Part shown: one piece after another, positions 40,967-52,181 of the stretch
How the letters are laid out: every line of letters begins with the position of its first letter
How positions within the stretch are numbered: position 1 is the stretch's first letter
Assembly: GCA_036897625.1 (NCBI GenBank)
Contig: JAYMTA010000048.1
Coordinates: forward strand, 1 to 53,905
Direction of reading: 5' to 3'
Source: Pelargonium cotyledonis
Lineage: Eukaryota; Streptophyta; Magnoliopsida; Geraniales; Geraniaceae
Length of the DNA: 53,905 nt
Notes under the pieces: model-generated
Told to the model about the DNA's origin: nothing
The model's database searches: none
Seen by the model: only the letters and a program-made list of their open reading frames with translations
Position numbers and translations under genes: made by a program

Positions 40967-41017
40967 TGGGCCTAGCCCATGTTTAATTAAAGTAAACGGG
41001 CTCAGTTTTGATCGGCC
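40967..41017 (+). promoter_or_regulatory. Site II motifs in the H4/RPP30 divergent promoter
   Basis: Inverted TGGGCY elements (TGGGCCTAGCCCA, 40967-40979) and a further GGCCCA near 41012 lie 155-205 bp before the RPP30 ATG. They are typical of TCP-regulated genes for RNA and protein synthesis. Confidence 0.55.
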
Positions 41018-41171
41018 CAAAATCTGTGTGGTTCGGTTTAAGCGGTTCGCGGGTTCTCTAACTTCCGTCTTCTTCTTCTTCATCGCTAACTCTATTGCAG
41101 TTAATCTAAAACCCTACTACTTGTTTGGAGCCAGAAACTGCAGCGTGAGCTTCGAATTCTTGAGATCGGCT

Positions 41172-44100
41172 ATGGGGTTTTTCGACCTCAACATACCGTA
41201 TCTGGAGTCTTCTCCGACCGACAAGAGTGCTCTCCGAGCAGTGCGCATGAAGCTCGTGGTTAAGGCCATGGAGATGGGCTACACTGGTATCGCCTACAAC
41301 CGCACCATGAAGGGAGTCATGTCCGATCGCGACTGTTGCTCCATTCCATTCCTCTCTTTATCTTCTCTCCTCAAGCTCGCCCCTTCCCTGTCGTCGTCGG
41401 TCCAGCTTCACCGCGACCTTCTTGGCGTCTCTCGGACCTCCCCCTTCCGCCAGTACACGCGCCTGACGGTCTGCGTCGATAACTTGGCTCAAGGTCAGGC
41501 CCTAAATTCTGGAAATCCGGTTTTGAAGACTTACGATTTGGTCGCTGTGCGGCCCTTGAACCAGACCGCCTTCGAGCAGGCCTGTGAAAGGATGGAGGTT
41601 CGTTCGTTTAAATTGTTTCTGGTTTTGTGACAATTCACTAATGTGAGCTAAATCTTTGTATGATGTGATGTTTACGTAGGTTGATATAATTGCCATTGAT
41701 TTCTCAGAGAAGCTGCCATTTCGATTGAAGCTTCCAATGGTCAAAGCTGCAATTGGGGTTTGTTCTTCTTCTTTTCTTATCATCGATTGGATTTGTGGCG
41801 TATATGATCATTTCAACATTAATGTTGTTTACTTGTTTACAGCGTGGGGTTTATTTTGAAATCACATACTCAAGTCTTATTGCGGATGTTCAAACAAGGA
41901 GGCAAATGATTTCCAATGCCAAGGTGAGAGCTAAGAATTTTGATTTGGGAGATTGGATATGGTTACTCCTTTACCACTGAGTAGGTTACATTTGCATTGT
42001 AGTGGAATTAGTATATTAAATCCTGTGAATTGGTGTTATAGTTAGTTATTGGTTAGTGCTTATTGATTGGTAGAGTAGTTTTCATGATTGCTCATAAGCT
42101 CTGATTGTCTTTAATCTAGCAGTTGAATTTATAAAAGCAAATTGGGTTCACATAATCGTGGAAATGCATTTGACTTCCCTGAAATATTATGAGTTTTTGC
42201 TACTCCTATATCAACTTCACATTTGACCCTATCACTGCTTGAATTTCTAGTTTCTGATGGATTGGACACGAGGAAAGAATATCATTATCTCAAGTTGTGC
42301 CCCTTGGGTGAATGAACTTAGAGGGCCAAATGACGTCTCAAATCTAATGTCTCTATTTGGGCTCCCAATGGAGCGTGCTAAAGCTGCCATATCCAAAAAT
42401 TGTAGGTATGAGCATGTGAAAATCTCACATACATCTCTGTATTATGAACCAAGCCTATGCTTACAGTAATCTTCTTCCCTTGTGCCTTACAGGACTCTAG
42501 TAGCTAGTGCTTTAAGGAAAAGGAACTATTACAAGGAGGCAATCAGAGTTGAGGTTATGCCACCTGGTCAACAACTAGACTCCAAGAAAACCGGTTCAGC
42601 TGACTGGCTTAAATGGGATCCCATTTCTAGTGATGAAGGTGATTTGCTTTTGGATGACTTGGTAAAGGGTTTCTCTGCCTCTGACAAATCATCTAAAACT
42701 GTGAAAGCCATTGATTTTAATTCAGTCCTTAACAGTATGCCTTCACAAGGTTTTCAAGTGAAGGATTTGATTTCTGGAAATCGGGCTGTATCCCAGTTAG
42801 CAAAGGGCAGTAAGTCCTTTTTCTCTGGTTTTGATACACTTGAAGTATTAGTTCCCACTGAAGGAGTGTCTGAACAGGCTAACCAGCCTAATTTTCATTC
42901 TGAATTAGTTCATTCTTCAGTATATGAAGTTCCATCAGGAAATCAAACCACTGAAAGTTCTCCTAATTTATCTTCTATAGATTGTCTGGTTATTTCTGAC
43001 ACTAAGGAAACTGCAAATCAACAAGCAAGCTCTGAGGAAGAACTTAAGACTTTAAATGAATCAGATGAGCATGTTGACTCAGTGGAAACAGAAATGCATG
43101 ATGTGGAATCACAAAAACATGTCTTCAGTTGTGAATCAAATGTTTCATTACAAACTGAAAATATGGAAGTTGAGTTAGCTTGTGCAAAAGTTAGCTCTGA
43201 CACAAAGGAAACTAAAACTCAGTCAAGCGCTGAAGAACCCAAGACTCGAAACGAGGTACATTCAGTTGCAACAGAAATGCATGACATTGAATTGCAAAAA
43301 CATGTCTTCAGTTGGGAATCACATGTTGTATTACCTGCCGAAAATGAAGTACTTTGCACATCTATGATGGAGATTGAGTCAGATGCTACTAAAATAGAAA
43401 TTTCCACTCAATGTCAAGAAAATAGTGGTTTTGTTTATCTGAATGAAGAAACCAAGAGTTCAGCAGATCAAGATGTATTAGATGCAGAGATGGATCATGT
43501 TGAAACCGAGAGAGGTGAAAAAAGTGGTCCTGTTTGTCTGAATGAAGAATCCAAGAGTTCAACATATTATGTTGTAATAGATGAAGAGATGGGTCATGTT
43601 GAAGTTGAAATGGATGAAAAATGTAAAACACATGCATCTTTGCATGACAATATTTCAGAAATAGAACAATTACAGGGGCCTGCAGGTGATGCACATATAA
43701 TTGCAAATGAAGATCTAGGTTCATATGCAGAGTCTTTTAATGTTATTAAAGGAACAGATGATTCTCAACTTGCTAACCACAAAGTGGTGGAGCAAGTGGA
43801 AATTGAAGAACAGCAGCTAGGAGATCATGATACTGAGGTTAAGTGTCCTGCTCCGGTTCAATCTAGATCAGGTATATGTTTAAAAAAAAAAAAATTATTT
43901 TCTGAACTGAATGATATACCATTAGGATACAAAGCTTTTGTTCTTAACATTCTAGTTGGCCCGCAATATCATTTGACTTCACAGCTTTCCTACTTTAGAA
44001 GCCTAGTGTATGCTGCATTAGTTGAATTAGTAATCTACCATTTCGTTTAACTTCTTGCCAATTTTTCAAATGATTGTACAGCAGTTTGTCGCTTTCTCGG

Positions 44101-44492
44101 ATCAAATCTTATCATGTTTTCTTTGTAAAATTCTGTGCCTAAATTTTAAAGATGTGATGATCTCAATTTCTTAATAATTTTCTGAATGTACTGGCAACTT
44201 GGTTTCGTTTTACAATTTTGTAAGACACGATCATGTTTTCTGCTGTAATGTTAATGCTTAAATTTTAATAAGATATTATGGTTTCCTCTAGCCGTTCATG
44301 TATGTTAATTGTTTATTGGAGTATTAGAAGCCTGATCAGACTCAACTATCATTCCATGCAGGTAACAGCAGAGCTAAGCAGAGAATACCTCGCGGATCTG
44401 TCATGTTTCCTTTCAAGCGCTTGATGAATCCTGTATCTGCACCTTTCAAGAGAAAAACCCAGAAATCCAAAAGCAGGAACAAGAGGGCTTGA
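41172..44492 (+). CDS. RPP30: RNase P/MRP protein subunit RPP30 (GAF1-like) with a long repeat-bearing tail
   Basis: Six exons: 41172-41597, 41680-41757, 41843-41923, 42251-42405, 42493-43871 and 44362-44492, giving 749 aa. ATG 41172 (MGFFDLNIPY) is the first in frame. Residues 1 to about 260 form the TIM-barrel-like p30 domain (KAMEMGYTGIAYNRTMKGVM; VDIIAIDFSEKLPFRLKLP; NDVSNLMSLFGLPMERAKAA). The family acts in tRNA 5' processing and rRNA maturation; Arabidopsis GAF1 is needed in gametophytes. The remaining 490 residues are acidic and probably disordered, with two families of internal repeats (see 42995-43345 and 43424-43621), ending in a basic stretch (KRKTQKSKSRNKRA) that looks like a nuclear or nucleolar signal. 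It is longer than Arabidopsis GAF1 (about 580 aa, from memory) and human Rpp30 (268). Confidence 0.95.
42995..43345. repeat. 201-bp internal coding repeat in RPP30 (family A, two copies)
   Basis: Copies start at 42995 and 43196. Both read SDTKET, then an EE-K-T-NE segment, TEMHD, QKHVFS and ES (residues about 415-481 and 482-531). The unit is 67 codons, so the frame is kept. The second copy lost a few codons. Confidence 0.85.
43424..43621. repeat. 99-bp internal coding repeat in RPP30 (family B, two copies)
   Basis: Copies start at 43424 and 43523 and share SG-V-LNEE-KSS followed by D-EM-HVE-E (residues about 558-590 and 591-623). The unit is 33 codons. Confidence 0.85.
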
Positions 44493-47400
44493 CTCTGCGT
44501 CGTTGAGCACCCATTTTTCCAAGTTGTGGGTAATTTTTTTTATTTATTTAAAAACTCTTATTAATGTCATTCTTTTCTAAGTTTTGAATCTTGATATCAA
44601 TCAAAAGAAGGGATAAAATGCATTCAGAAAATAGAAGTACATTTTCACAATATTCACTCATCCGAAAGCTAAGAGCAAGGACTGTTCATAGCCCATAGAA
44701 AGAAAAATTGTAGTTTATACCCAAACTTGGCCAAGGAAGCCCAGCCTAGTGTAGACCTTTTGTACTGTATCCTTTCTGATGATAAAACCTAAAATTCTAT
44801 TATCACAACATGTACAGTTCTGTTTTTTTCTCTCAAATATCTTCATACCAGAAACCCAATTGCTTTAATGAGAAATTTCAGTTTTCAGCCTGTATTTCCA
44901 CAGGATGTTTTTGCATCTCAAGAAGTTAGTATTAAGTTTTAGGCTTGATGACTCTAGAGGAGAAAAGTAATGACCTATCAAAATTAACTCATTTTAAGAG
45001 GGGTTTGGTTTATAATGAACCAGAGGAGGCATATTCGGATTTTGAATTAGATTTGTTTGGATTTGGATTGAAAACGAGTAATCCAAATTCGATTCGGAAG
45101 GGATTCAGACTAGATTGGATTCTTTTAGATCGGATCAAATAAATTTTGGATTTTCTGTGTAAAATGAGCTGTTCACATTTTTGGATCCGATCCAAAAAAT
45201 GATCAGATCAGTTTTAAAGTAGATCGAACTTTGGATGTCCGCTGATTTTGATTCAAATTGTTAACTATATAATGAACTGACTAGAGATGGCAATTTATAT
45301 TGAGATTAAAACAAAATTTGTATTTGGATAGATAATGACTATTTTGAATCTGATTCAAAATTTGTTTGTATTAGATGTGATTCGTTTCAGTCCGAAAATT
45401 AGTTGGATTAGTATTATTTTATAACAAGTGTAGCTAGGGTTAGGGTTAGGATTAGGGCTACAAGCTTATTTAAATCAAACCAATGTGAAATGCCTATTAC
45501 TTTTCATCATCTTCTTGGAGATGTAACTGAACTTACTGCTCTACATGTGCTCCTCAATTTTATATTACAAATCATAAGTAACACAACTTGTGTTAATAAT
45601 AATTTTCTCTAAAGAAAACGGCTTGTTATGTCTTTTTGCTTAATTAAGAAACCCCTACTAGCCTCATCATCATCATTAGCAACAAAACCCTTCCAAACAA
45701 GTAGGGGTTGCGTATTGTTTTTTGCTATTTAAAAAATCAAACCCAATAACCCAAAAAGGAAAAATAATACTTGTTTTTAATATCATGTACACATAATCTG
45801 TCCCAATCTATTTTGTGAAAACGTTGTTTTCCAATAATTTCTCACTTCAACAATTCAAACTTTCTTGGCTAACATGATGATTATTGACTCAAAAACATAC
45901 ACACGTACAGAAATTAGAGAGAACTAAACCATAATTACAACAACACTTATGGGAGAAAATAATAATCTACATTTATGTAGATTAATACAACAGAAAATGT
46001 TTCTTTTCGACTATTAGTTTTGTTTTGAAATGGTTTAATCAGTACTTGTATAGTCCAATTAGATTGACGTGACAAATTGACAATTGTTAGTATCTTTCAA
46101 TGATAGTATAACTCATGATCTGATCACGTGTATCTAAGAGTAAATATACTGCATTAACTAAATTTCTCAATTTGAAAATAATGTCACTTATTTTGGAACA
46201 GAAGAGCAAACACTACGAAAGAACCAAGTTCAAATAACATGTTTAGTTTGACAACCGAACCGAAAATAATGTCACTTATTTTGGAACAGAGGAGCAAGCA
46301 TTACTGGAAAAACCAAATTCAAACAATATGTTTAGTTTGACAACTAAACAAAAAACAATGTCACTTATTTTAAAATGGATGAACAAGCATTGCAGAAGAA
46401 TCGCAAATTCAAATAATTTGGCAGCCAAACCGATACAATTCGATTACAATTTAAAACCAGAATGAATAATTAAATGTAATACAATTACATATAAAATATT
46501 AGAGAATGTTTAGAATTAGTGGGCAACCCACCGCCACCACCGGCGGCTGACAAAAATCAACATGACCATCCTTCCAACATCTAGGGGTTGTCCCATTGAT
46601 CTTCATAGCCTTTAGCTAAAGCAACTGAATTGCTGCGGATCCAAGATTCTTCTTCTTATTTCTTTTTATTTTAATTCACTACTCATTATTCAGTAACATG
46701 AGCCGCATTAATATGATTACTACAAAGTAACAATATAAAAACTTATATATAGTCCATTACTTATAGAATTGGCATGGTTTTTGTAAAGCCAAAGAAACCC
46801 TTTAAAAATACCCATTTGTTTTCTCTTAATTTGTAGTATTTATTTGCAGCTTATGCGTCCACTGTTGCTTGATAGTTGCTGCTTTTCCTTTTCATGCAAG
46901 TGGGTTTCTATTTATTTCATTTTCGGAAAATTCCTCGCAATTTCTCGTAACAGTCTGAGTTTTGTGATTTGGGAAGTGTTTTTGTTGATGCAATTACTAT
47001 TCTTGTTCTTTTTCATGATGTTGTTTATGTAAGATTTCTTCAAGAGTTGACCTGAACATGTCCTGATCCGATCTATAATATTGCACTTTGCAGTGGCGTG
47101 AAAAGAGTGCTCAAGCAAGTATCAAGAAATTTTGACTTGAGTGAAGAGACATTTTGGATGTGAATTGATGTGAAAATTCTACATAATCAACTTTTCATGT
47201 GTAGCCTTTTTTTAATTTCTTTCTTCAAATTCAACTTCTCTTTGAAATCTGAATGATTTCAATTTTCAACCCCATATATGATTATGGTCCTTCTGTGCAT
47301 AACCATGAGTACATTGCTAATCAAAGCAAAATTTGCTACTTGCTTTGGGTTTTTGGCTCATAAAACTAGCATGATTTGATTACATATATATTGATCATAG

Positions 47401-48577
47401 CACTGCCCTTCAAACAATGTCTTGAATTTGAATTGTCATGATATTTGAGTGACTGATTTTGTCATTTTAAGTGACCGGTCAAGTTCGTGTTTGATGATTT
47501 ACTTAACGTTAGTTCAAATGATCATAATAGTCCATCAACTGAGTTTTTTTATTAAATCGGACTAATACAATCCATTTTTTTTAAAAGATGATTCAAAGTT
47601 AGGTATAATATCAACAATTATTCAATACAACTAATATGACCGGCCCACATGAATCTAAAAATAATATACGGCTCAAAGTTAAATCTATTAGTGTTGACTA
47701 AGACATGTTATATTAAATAGTTTAAGCGTTTTGTATTTTTTTGAGGTAAAATAATTTAAAAGAAAATATGTTTGATATAATAAGTTTACTTTAAGAAAAA
47801 ATTTTCAACACTTTTCAAACAGAATTGTTCCGTATGAGTTGGAACATAGGGTATCTCGAAAAAAGATTCAAAAGAAAGAGATAGAAACCCGTTGTCGACC
47901 TAACTTTAACTTAAAGTGTAGTCTGTTAATTAACCGAAAAAATGAGTATCAATATTATATATTTTAATGTCATTTTTATTATTTCATAAATTTTATATTT
48001 TCGTTAGTTTTTATTTATTAAACATATTTATTTATGAAACTGTCTGGTCGAACTCCTTTCAAATTTAAAGTAAAGTTACCAAACAAGCACTTACTCTAAG
48101 ATCTCTAGCTAGGCACAAGACAACATCCATGATCCTCATACTTGACAAGAACCCTTGGTAGGTTTGTGCCTGTCCAATCTCTAGGCCATTGTTGAGCATT
48201 ATAAACCCTATCCTTTCAAGGACACCAGTGCACCATCACATGGAAATAACCCAAATTCACAAACCCACCAAACCAGAAATGGGGCAATATTGCAATGTGC
48301 CCCCACTTCCCAGTGCCTACACACCATGCCATAGGTTTTGTGTTGTGTCCACAACCATAAAGAGCAAAATCAAATTAACTGCACAAACCACATTAACATT
48401 TCTGATTAATTCTGCAATCAACTATATTTACATAACCTATTTCAGAGACACTTGAAATACCAACATTACAGAGATGAGAAAAAGAAAACTAAGTTGGAAT
48501 CTTGAAATGGCCACACTATGACACGCTAAATTAACCAATACTTTTGACATACAGGAAAGGAACTGCAGTTTTCACAA
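44493..48577. other. Spacer between the convergent RPP30 and CCT genes
   Basis: About 4 kb without a convincing gene. It includes a block rich in GATCGGATC/GATCCGATC words (45080-45220), a short telomere-like run (45435-45457) and a three-copy 88-bp tandem repeat (46172-46436). The right end (about 48100-48577) should contain the CCT-gene 3' UTR. A short exon-like segment at 47094-47134 has no partner. Confidence 0.45.
46172..46436. repeat. Three tandem copies of an 88/89-bp unit
   Basis: The word AATGTCACTTATTTT starts each copy (its ATG at 46181, 46269 and 46358). Each continues through an AGCAA-CA block and a TTCAAA-AA-ATG segment to a CAACC/CAGCC-AA-C end. Copies 1 and 2 are closest; copy 3 is more diverged. 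Confidence 0.9.
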
Positions 48578-51500
48578 TTATGGAACCAGATTTGCTGAGA
48601 AGGCATCAAGCATATGGATCCAATTATCATCATACTCATCTTCTTCCTCCGCGCCAAATTGGCTCCATTGATTCTCAGAGCTTGTTTGATCAATCTCATC
48701 ATTTCTGACAAACCTTCCTCTGATTCGCGGCCGGCTATCTGCCAGTGTCTTCCTACAAGCATACTGAGATAAAAGAAACAATAACACTATGATTAGTATA
48801 CATAACATGTAAAACAATCTTGCATATACCCCAGATGCTTCAAAACAACACAAGAGTTGTACTTCCATGATTCATTTGAACAACAATAGAACAAAAACAA
48901 CCATTTTCTTTGATCCTAGTCAATCAATCCCATTAACCACTTCTCTAGGTTCATGCATGAAATGAGACAATTTTATTCTAATTATGATCCTAGTAAGGTT
49001 AAAGAGCACATGGCTAATAACCCTGTAATTTTTGTTCTATATTGAAGCAAAGTCATGAGTGGATGGATGATGGGGAGATCATATAGTGCCTATCATTTTC
49101 ATATGCAGTGAGTGTCAGGTGTGAGTGTTGTGTTGTTGGACTAGGGTCACTCAGAATTCCATGCATATAGCTAGCTTAGCTATGTAGTCTTTATTTGAGG
49201 GAGGTATGATTTCTTCTTTACAAGCCACCCACAGGGCACAAAATCAAACTCTACACTTTTGGTTGTCCAGTGAACGGTGACAAGTTAGAAATTCACCAAA
49301 ACTTGATATGCATGACATTGACAGACACACAACACCATTGACATTACTCAGCTTCAGCAATTGCAAATTACTCAATAAAGTCATGCTAGTGCATTGAGCC
49401 TCTACAGGATCCCAAATAATTCTCATGAATGTTCAACTAGTGCATATGCATATATATATATATATATATCAAAGTTACTTTTTTAACTTAAATAATACTG
49501 GTAGTGCAAAAAACTGGTGTAAACCTTAATTTTTTTGTTGAAGTTTCTGTGGTGTCTCTTGCTTCTGTATCTCTCAATCCTCTCCTTCTTCTCCTTTGGT
49601 GTGTACTTTGTTGCTCTGGTCATGCTTTCAATGATAATACTGTTCTCATTTGACAGTGGAGACTCTGATCTCTGGTAACACTGCACTCCATTAGTTTTCT
49701 GCAACACCACTCACCAAACCATCACAAAAACATTCAATTATGTTATTCCATTTCTCAAAAAATTACAGTTACATTTTTATCTCAAAATAAGTGTTGCGAC
49801 TGAATTAATCCATGTAATAAGTTACTATCTCAAGAAAATATACAACAAAAAAACATTTATTTTAGTTCGGAAAAAGTAGAATATTAATAATAATAATAGG
49901 GTTAAATGCTAAAATGGTATCCAAACTTTGCCCGATTACCCAATGTGGTACCTACTCTTTAATTGTACCAGATGTAATACCCACACTTTGATTTTGTACC
50001 CAATTTGGTACCCACCGTTACCCTCCGTTAACTAATCCGTTAACTTCATCTATATGTACCAAATCATGCCTATGTGGATTTTTTTTGCTGAGGTGGATGT
50101 TTTTGGCATGTGTTTCAATTAATGACGTGGATTTTACTTTTATTTTTGAATTAAAAAATAATAAATAAATGACAACTCACCCATCATCCATCTTCACTCA
50201 ATCACTCTGTCTTCTTCATCTTCTCCAAATGAGCCTGTACGCCACCTTTAGTGCTTGTTCTTAAATAAGACCTCTCCGTTTCGGAGCAAGAAGAGGAGCT
50301 GGTCCACGAACCCATACCAGATCAGGACGGTGATCGAGTTCGTGGCGGAGAAGCAGAGATTCTCGACTATTCGGAGTGAGGTCTCTATGGTTTTCGACGG
50401 AATCGACGATCTGTAATCAAGAACGCGGATCTGTACAGTGTTGTTCTTGTGTATGTTGTTCATATGAATTTTTTCTTCTAATTTCAATTTTTAATTCTAA
50501 TTTCTGTACAGATCTGTACACTCAATTTTTGTATTTGCAATGTTGATATTTGTGTTTTGAAGATATGGATTTAATGTGTTTCAATTTGGTGATTTTTGTG
50601 TTTGGTTGTTCACTGGGTTTAATTGGTTTTTGGTTGTTCACTGGGTTTCGTTTGGGTTCTGGGAAGAGAGAAAAAGAGAGGAGAGAGGAGAGAGAAGAGA
50701 GCATAGAGAGAAGTTAATGATTTAAATATTGAATGAATAATTTTTTTTAGTGATTAATTATTGATTTAGTTTATATAATTAATTGATTTAGAGGAGAGAG
50801 AAAGAGAGAGCATATAAAAAGTTGATATAATTAATTGATTTAAATATAATTTTTTAGTAATTAATTTGATAATATACACATCAGCTATTTTTGCCACATC
50901 AGCAACATATTTAGCCAAATCAGCACAATTTCAGCCGGTTCAGGCCACATCATCATAAACTGGGCCGGCTGGCAGACCACTATCGAGAGATTGGACGGAA
51001 GGTAACAATGACTATCAAATTGGGTACAAAATTAAATTACAGATGTTACATCTAGTACAATTAAAAAAATAAGTACTAACATTGGTAATCAGACAAAATT
51101 TGGTTACCATTTTAGCTTTTAACCCATAATAATTCCAAAAGAAAAGTAATGAAGAAGCATTAAAGTAATGTGGTACCAAAGTCACTCTCATAAATGACTG
51201 TTTTCAATAATTGACTTCTCTGTACATCTAAAGAAGATCTCTCAAAAACATCTTAAAATTATACTTTCAAAAGTTGATTGATAGTAAAAGTGAAACATAT
51301 TATGAACAATACAATGAACATGTTGTGATTTGTGCGCTATGAAAATTCAAAGATCTGTTGAAACATCTAAAAATAATTATAGTTTTAACAGTTAAACACA
51401 ACACATATTGTAATTTAACAGTAGCCATTATATTAACGTGTGTCTTATTTATTTAAAAATTTTTTATTTCAAAATGAGAGATAAAGAAAGTGAAAGTTAT

Positions 51501-52068
51501 ATTGATAACACGCTAAATTATCTCATAAATTTTAAATTTTATAAAAATAAAAATAAAAATAAATCGCTCATTTTAAACCGGATGAAGTATATAAGTTGTT
51601 GTTCATGCTATATGCTTAAAAGCAATGCTGACCAATATAGAGTGTAAAAATGGGATGTGAGTCTTTCAGTCATTTCGTCGAACCCCTCACCTGCAAGTCG
51701 CCGGTACTGAAGACCCGCCTGACCGGACCACCACTCTCTGAGACGAGTTGGTGGAAGCCGTTTTTGGGGAGCGAGTGGCTACTCACACTCCTCTGCATCA
51801 GACTCGACTGAGTGCAGTAACTCGGCGAGCCGTAGCTAATGCACCCGCTGGCGCTGCTGCTGCTATTGCAGCTCACCTGCTCGGAGCTCAGGCCAGCTCT
51901 CATGGCCTCGCGCAGGGAATCGAAGTCGGCGCCGGCGAGATGGTCGGGGACGATGATGTGAGGAGGCGGGAACGGGAAGGTAGTTATAAGGTGCGGCTCG
52001 CCGGCGGCGCCGAAGCCGGCGGAGATGGAGGAGCGTCCGGATAACTGGGAGTGGTTGTGTCCGTACAT
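48578..52068 (-). CDS. CCT-motif family protein (At5g59990-like)
   Basis: Three exons in transcript order: 52068-51691, 49698-49525 and 48763-48578, giving 245 aa. The N-terminus (MYGHNHSQLSGRSS) is His/Ser/Pro-rich with no B-box zinc finger visible. The CCT domain spans the exon 2/3 junction, about residues 160-202 (KEKKERIERYRSKRHHRNFN, then KKIKYACRKTLADSRPRIRG). An acidic tail (GAEEEDEYDDNW) follows. CCT domains bind NF-YB/YC and CCAAT-type DNA, and members regulate flowering, light and clock outputs. The domain retains the Arg/Lys positions expected for function. Intron 1 (2 kb) contains the Mutator-like element at 49899-51125. ACGT elements lie upstream (52161-52181). Confidence 0.92.
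49449..49469. repeat. (TA)n microsatellite in CCT-gene intron 2
   Basis: About ten uninterrupted TA units. Confidence 0.9.
50268..50436 (-). pseudogene. Captured ARM-repeat gene fragment inside the MULE
   Basis: The minus strand reads about 56 codons of clean coding-like sequence, including YRSSIPSKTIETSLRIVENL, then CFSATNSITVLIWYGFVDQL and LFLLRNGEV, with strong C/G preference at third positions unlike the AT-rich surroundings. The helix pattern resembles armadillo-repeat (VAC8-like) plant proteins. It lacks a start codon of its own and any domain continuation, so it is a fragment. The family assignment is from memory and not certain. Confidence 0.5.
50597..50650. repeat. Short tandem duplication within the MULE
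   Basis: The phrase TTTGGTTGTTCACTGGGTTT or a close variant occurs twice in succession, about 30 bp apart. Confidence 0.7.
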
Positions 52069-52160
52069 GGCGAGTGTTGTGTGCTCTGTTTTTGGAGAGT
52101 GGAGTGAGTGGGTTACTTATGGGGAAGGAACGAAGAATGAGTCTACCTGGGATGGTGTGC

Positions 52161-52181
52161 TGACGTGGTTTATGACGTCAT
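52161..52181. promoter_or_regulatory. Paired ACGT elements upstream of the CCT gene
   Basis: TGACGTGG and the palindrome ATGACGTCAT lie 11 bp apart, about 95-115 bp upstream of the CCT ATG. Both are classic bZIP-type binding cores. Confidence 0.5.

Larger units (their letters stand above)
49899..51125. mobile_element. Mutator-like TIR element, apparent Pack-MULE, in CCT-gene intron 1
   Basis: The left end GGGTTAAATGCTAAAATGGT and the right end (minus strand) GGGTTAAAAGCTAAAATGGT begin terminal inverted repeats of roughly 140 bp that stay alignable through TTAATTGTAC, AGATGTAA and TTTTGTACCCAATTTG. The flanks are ATAATAATA (49890-49898) and ATAATAATT (51126-51134), matching at 8 of 9 bases and fitting a 9-bp Mutator duplication, though the sequence is of low complexity. 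There is no transposase. The interior has a GC-rich segment that looks captured (50268-50436), followed by GA-rich simple sequence and an AT-rich arm. Confidence 0.85.

Noticed and set aside
43872-44050. RPP30 reading on without splicing to 44050
   Set aside because: The extension is hydrophobic and AT-rich, while the GT donor at 43872 and acceptor at 44361 restore a basic plant-like C-terminus.
45435-45457. Telomere-like TAGGGT run
   Set aside because: Fewer than four units and of TTAGGG type, not the usual plant TTTAGGG. Too short to call an interstitial telomere.
46844-47160. Exon-like bits right of the 88-bp repeat (acceptor plus WREKSAQASIKKF)
   Set aside because: Too short, with no upstream coding exon and no family match that I know.
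51748-52044. Plus-strand Ala/Gly-rich ORF opposite CCT exon 1
   Set aside because: Shadow of the GC-rich CCT exon 1, with no homologue or promoter.
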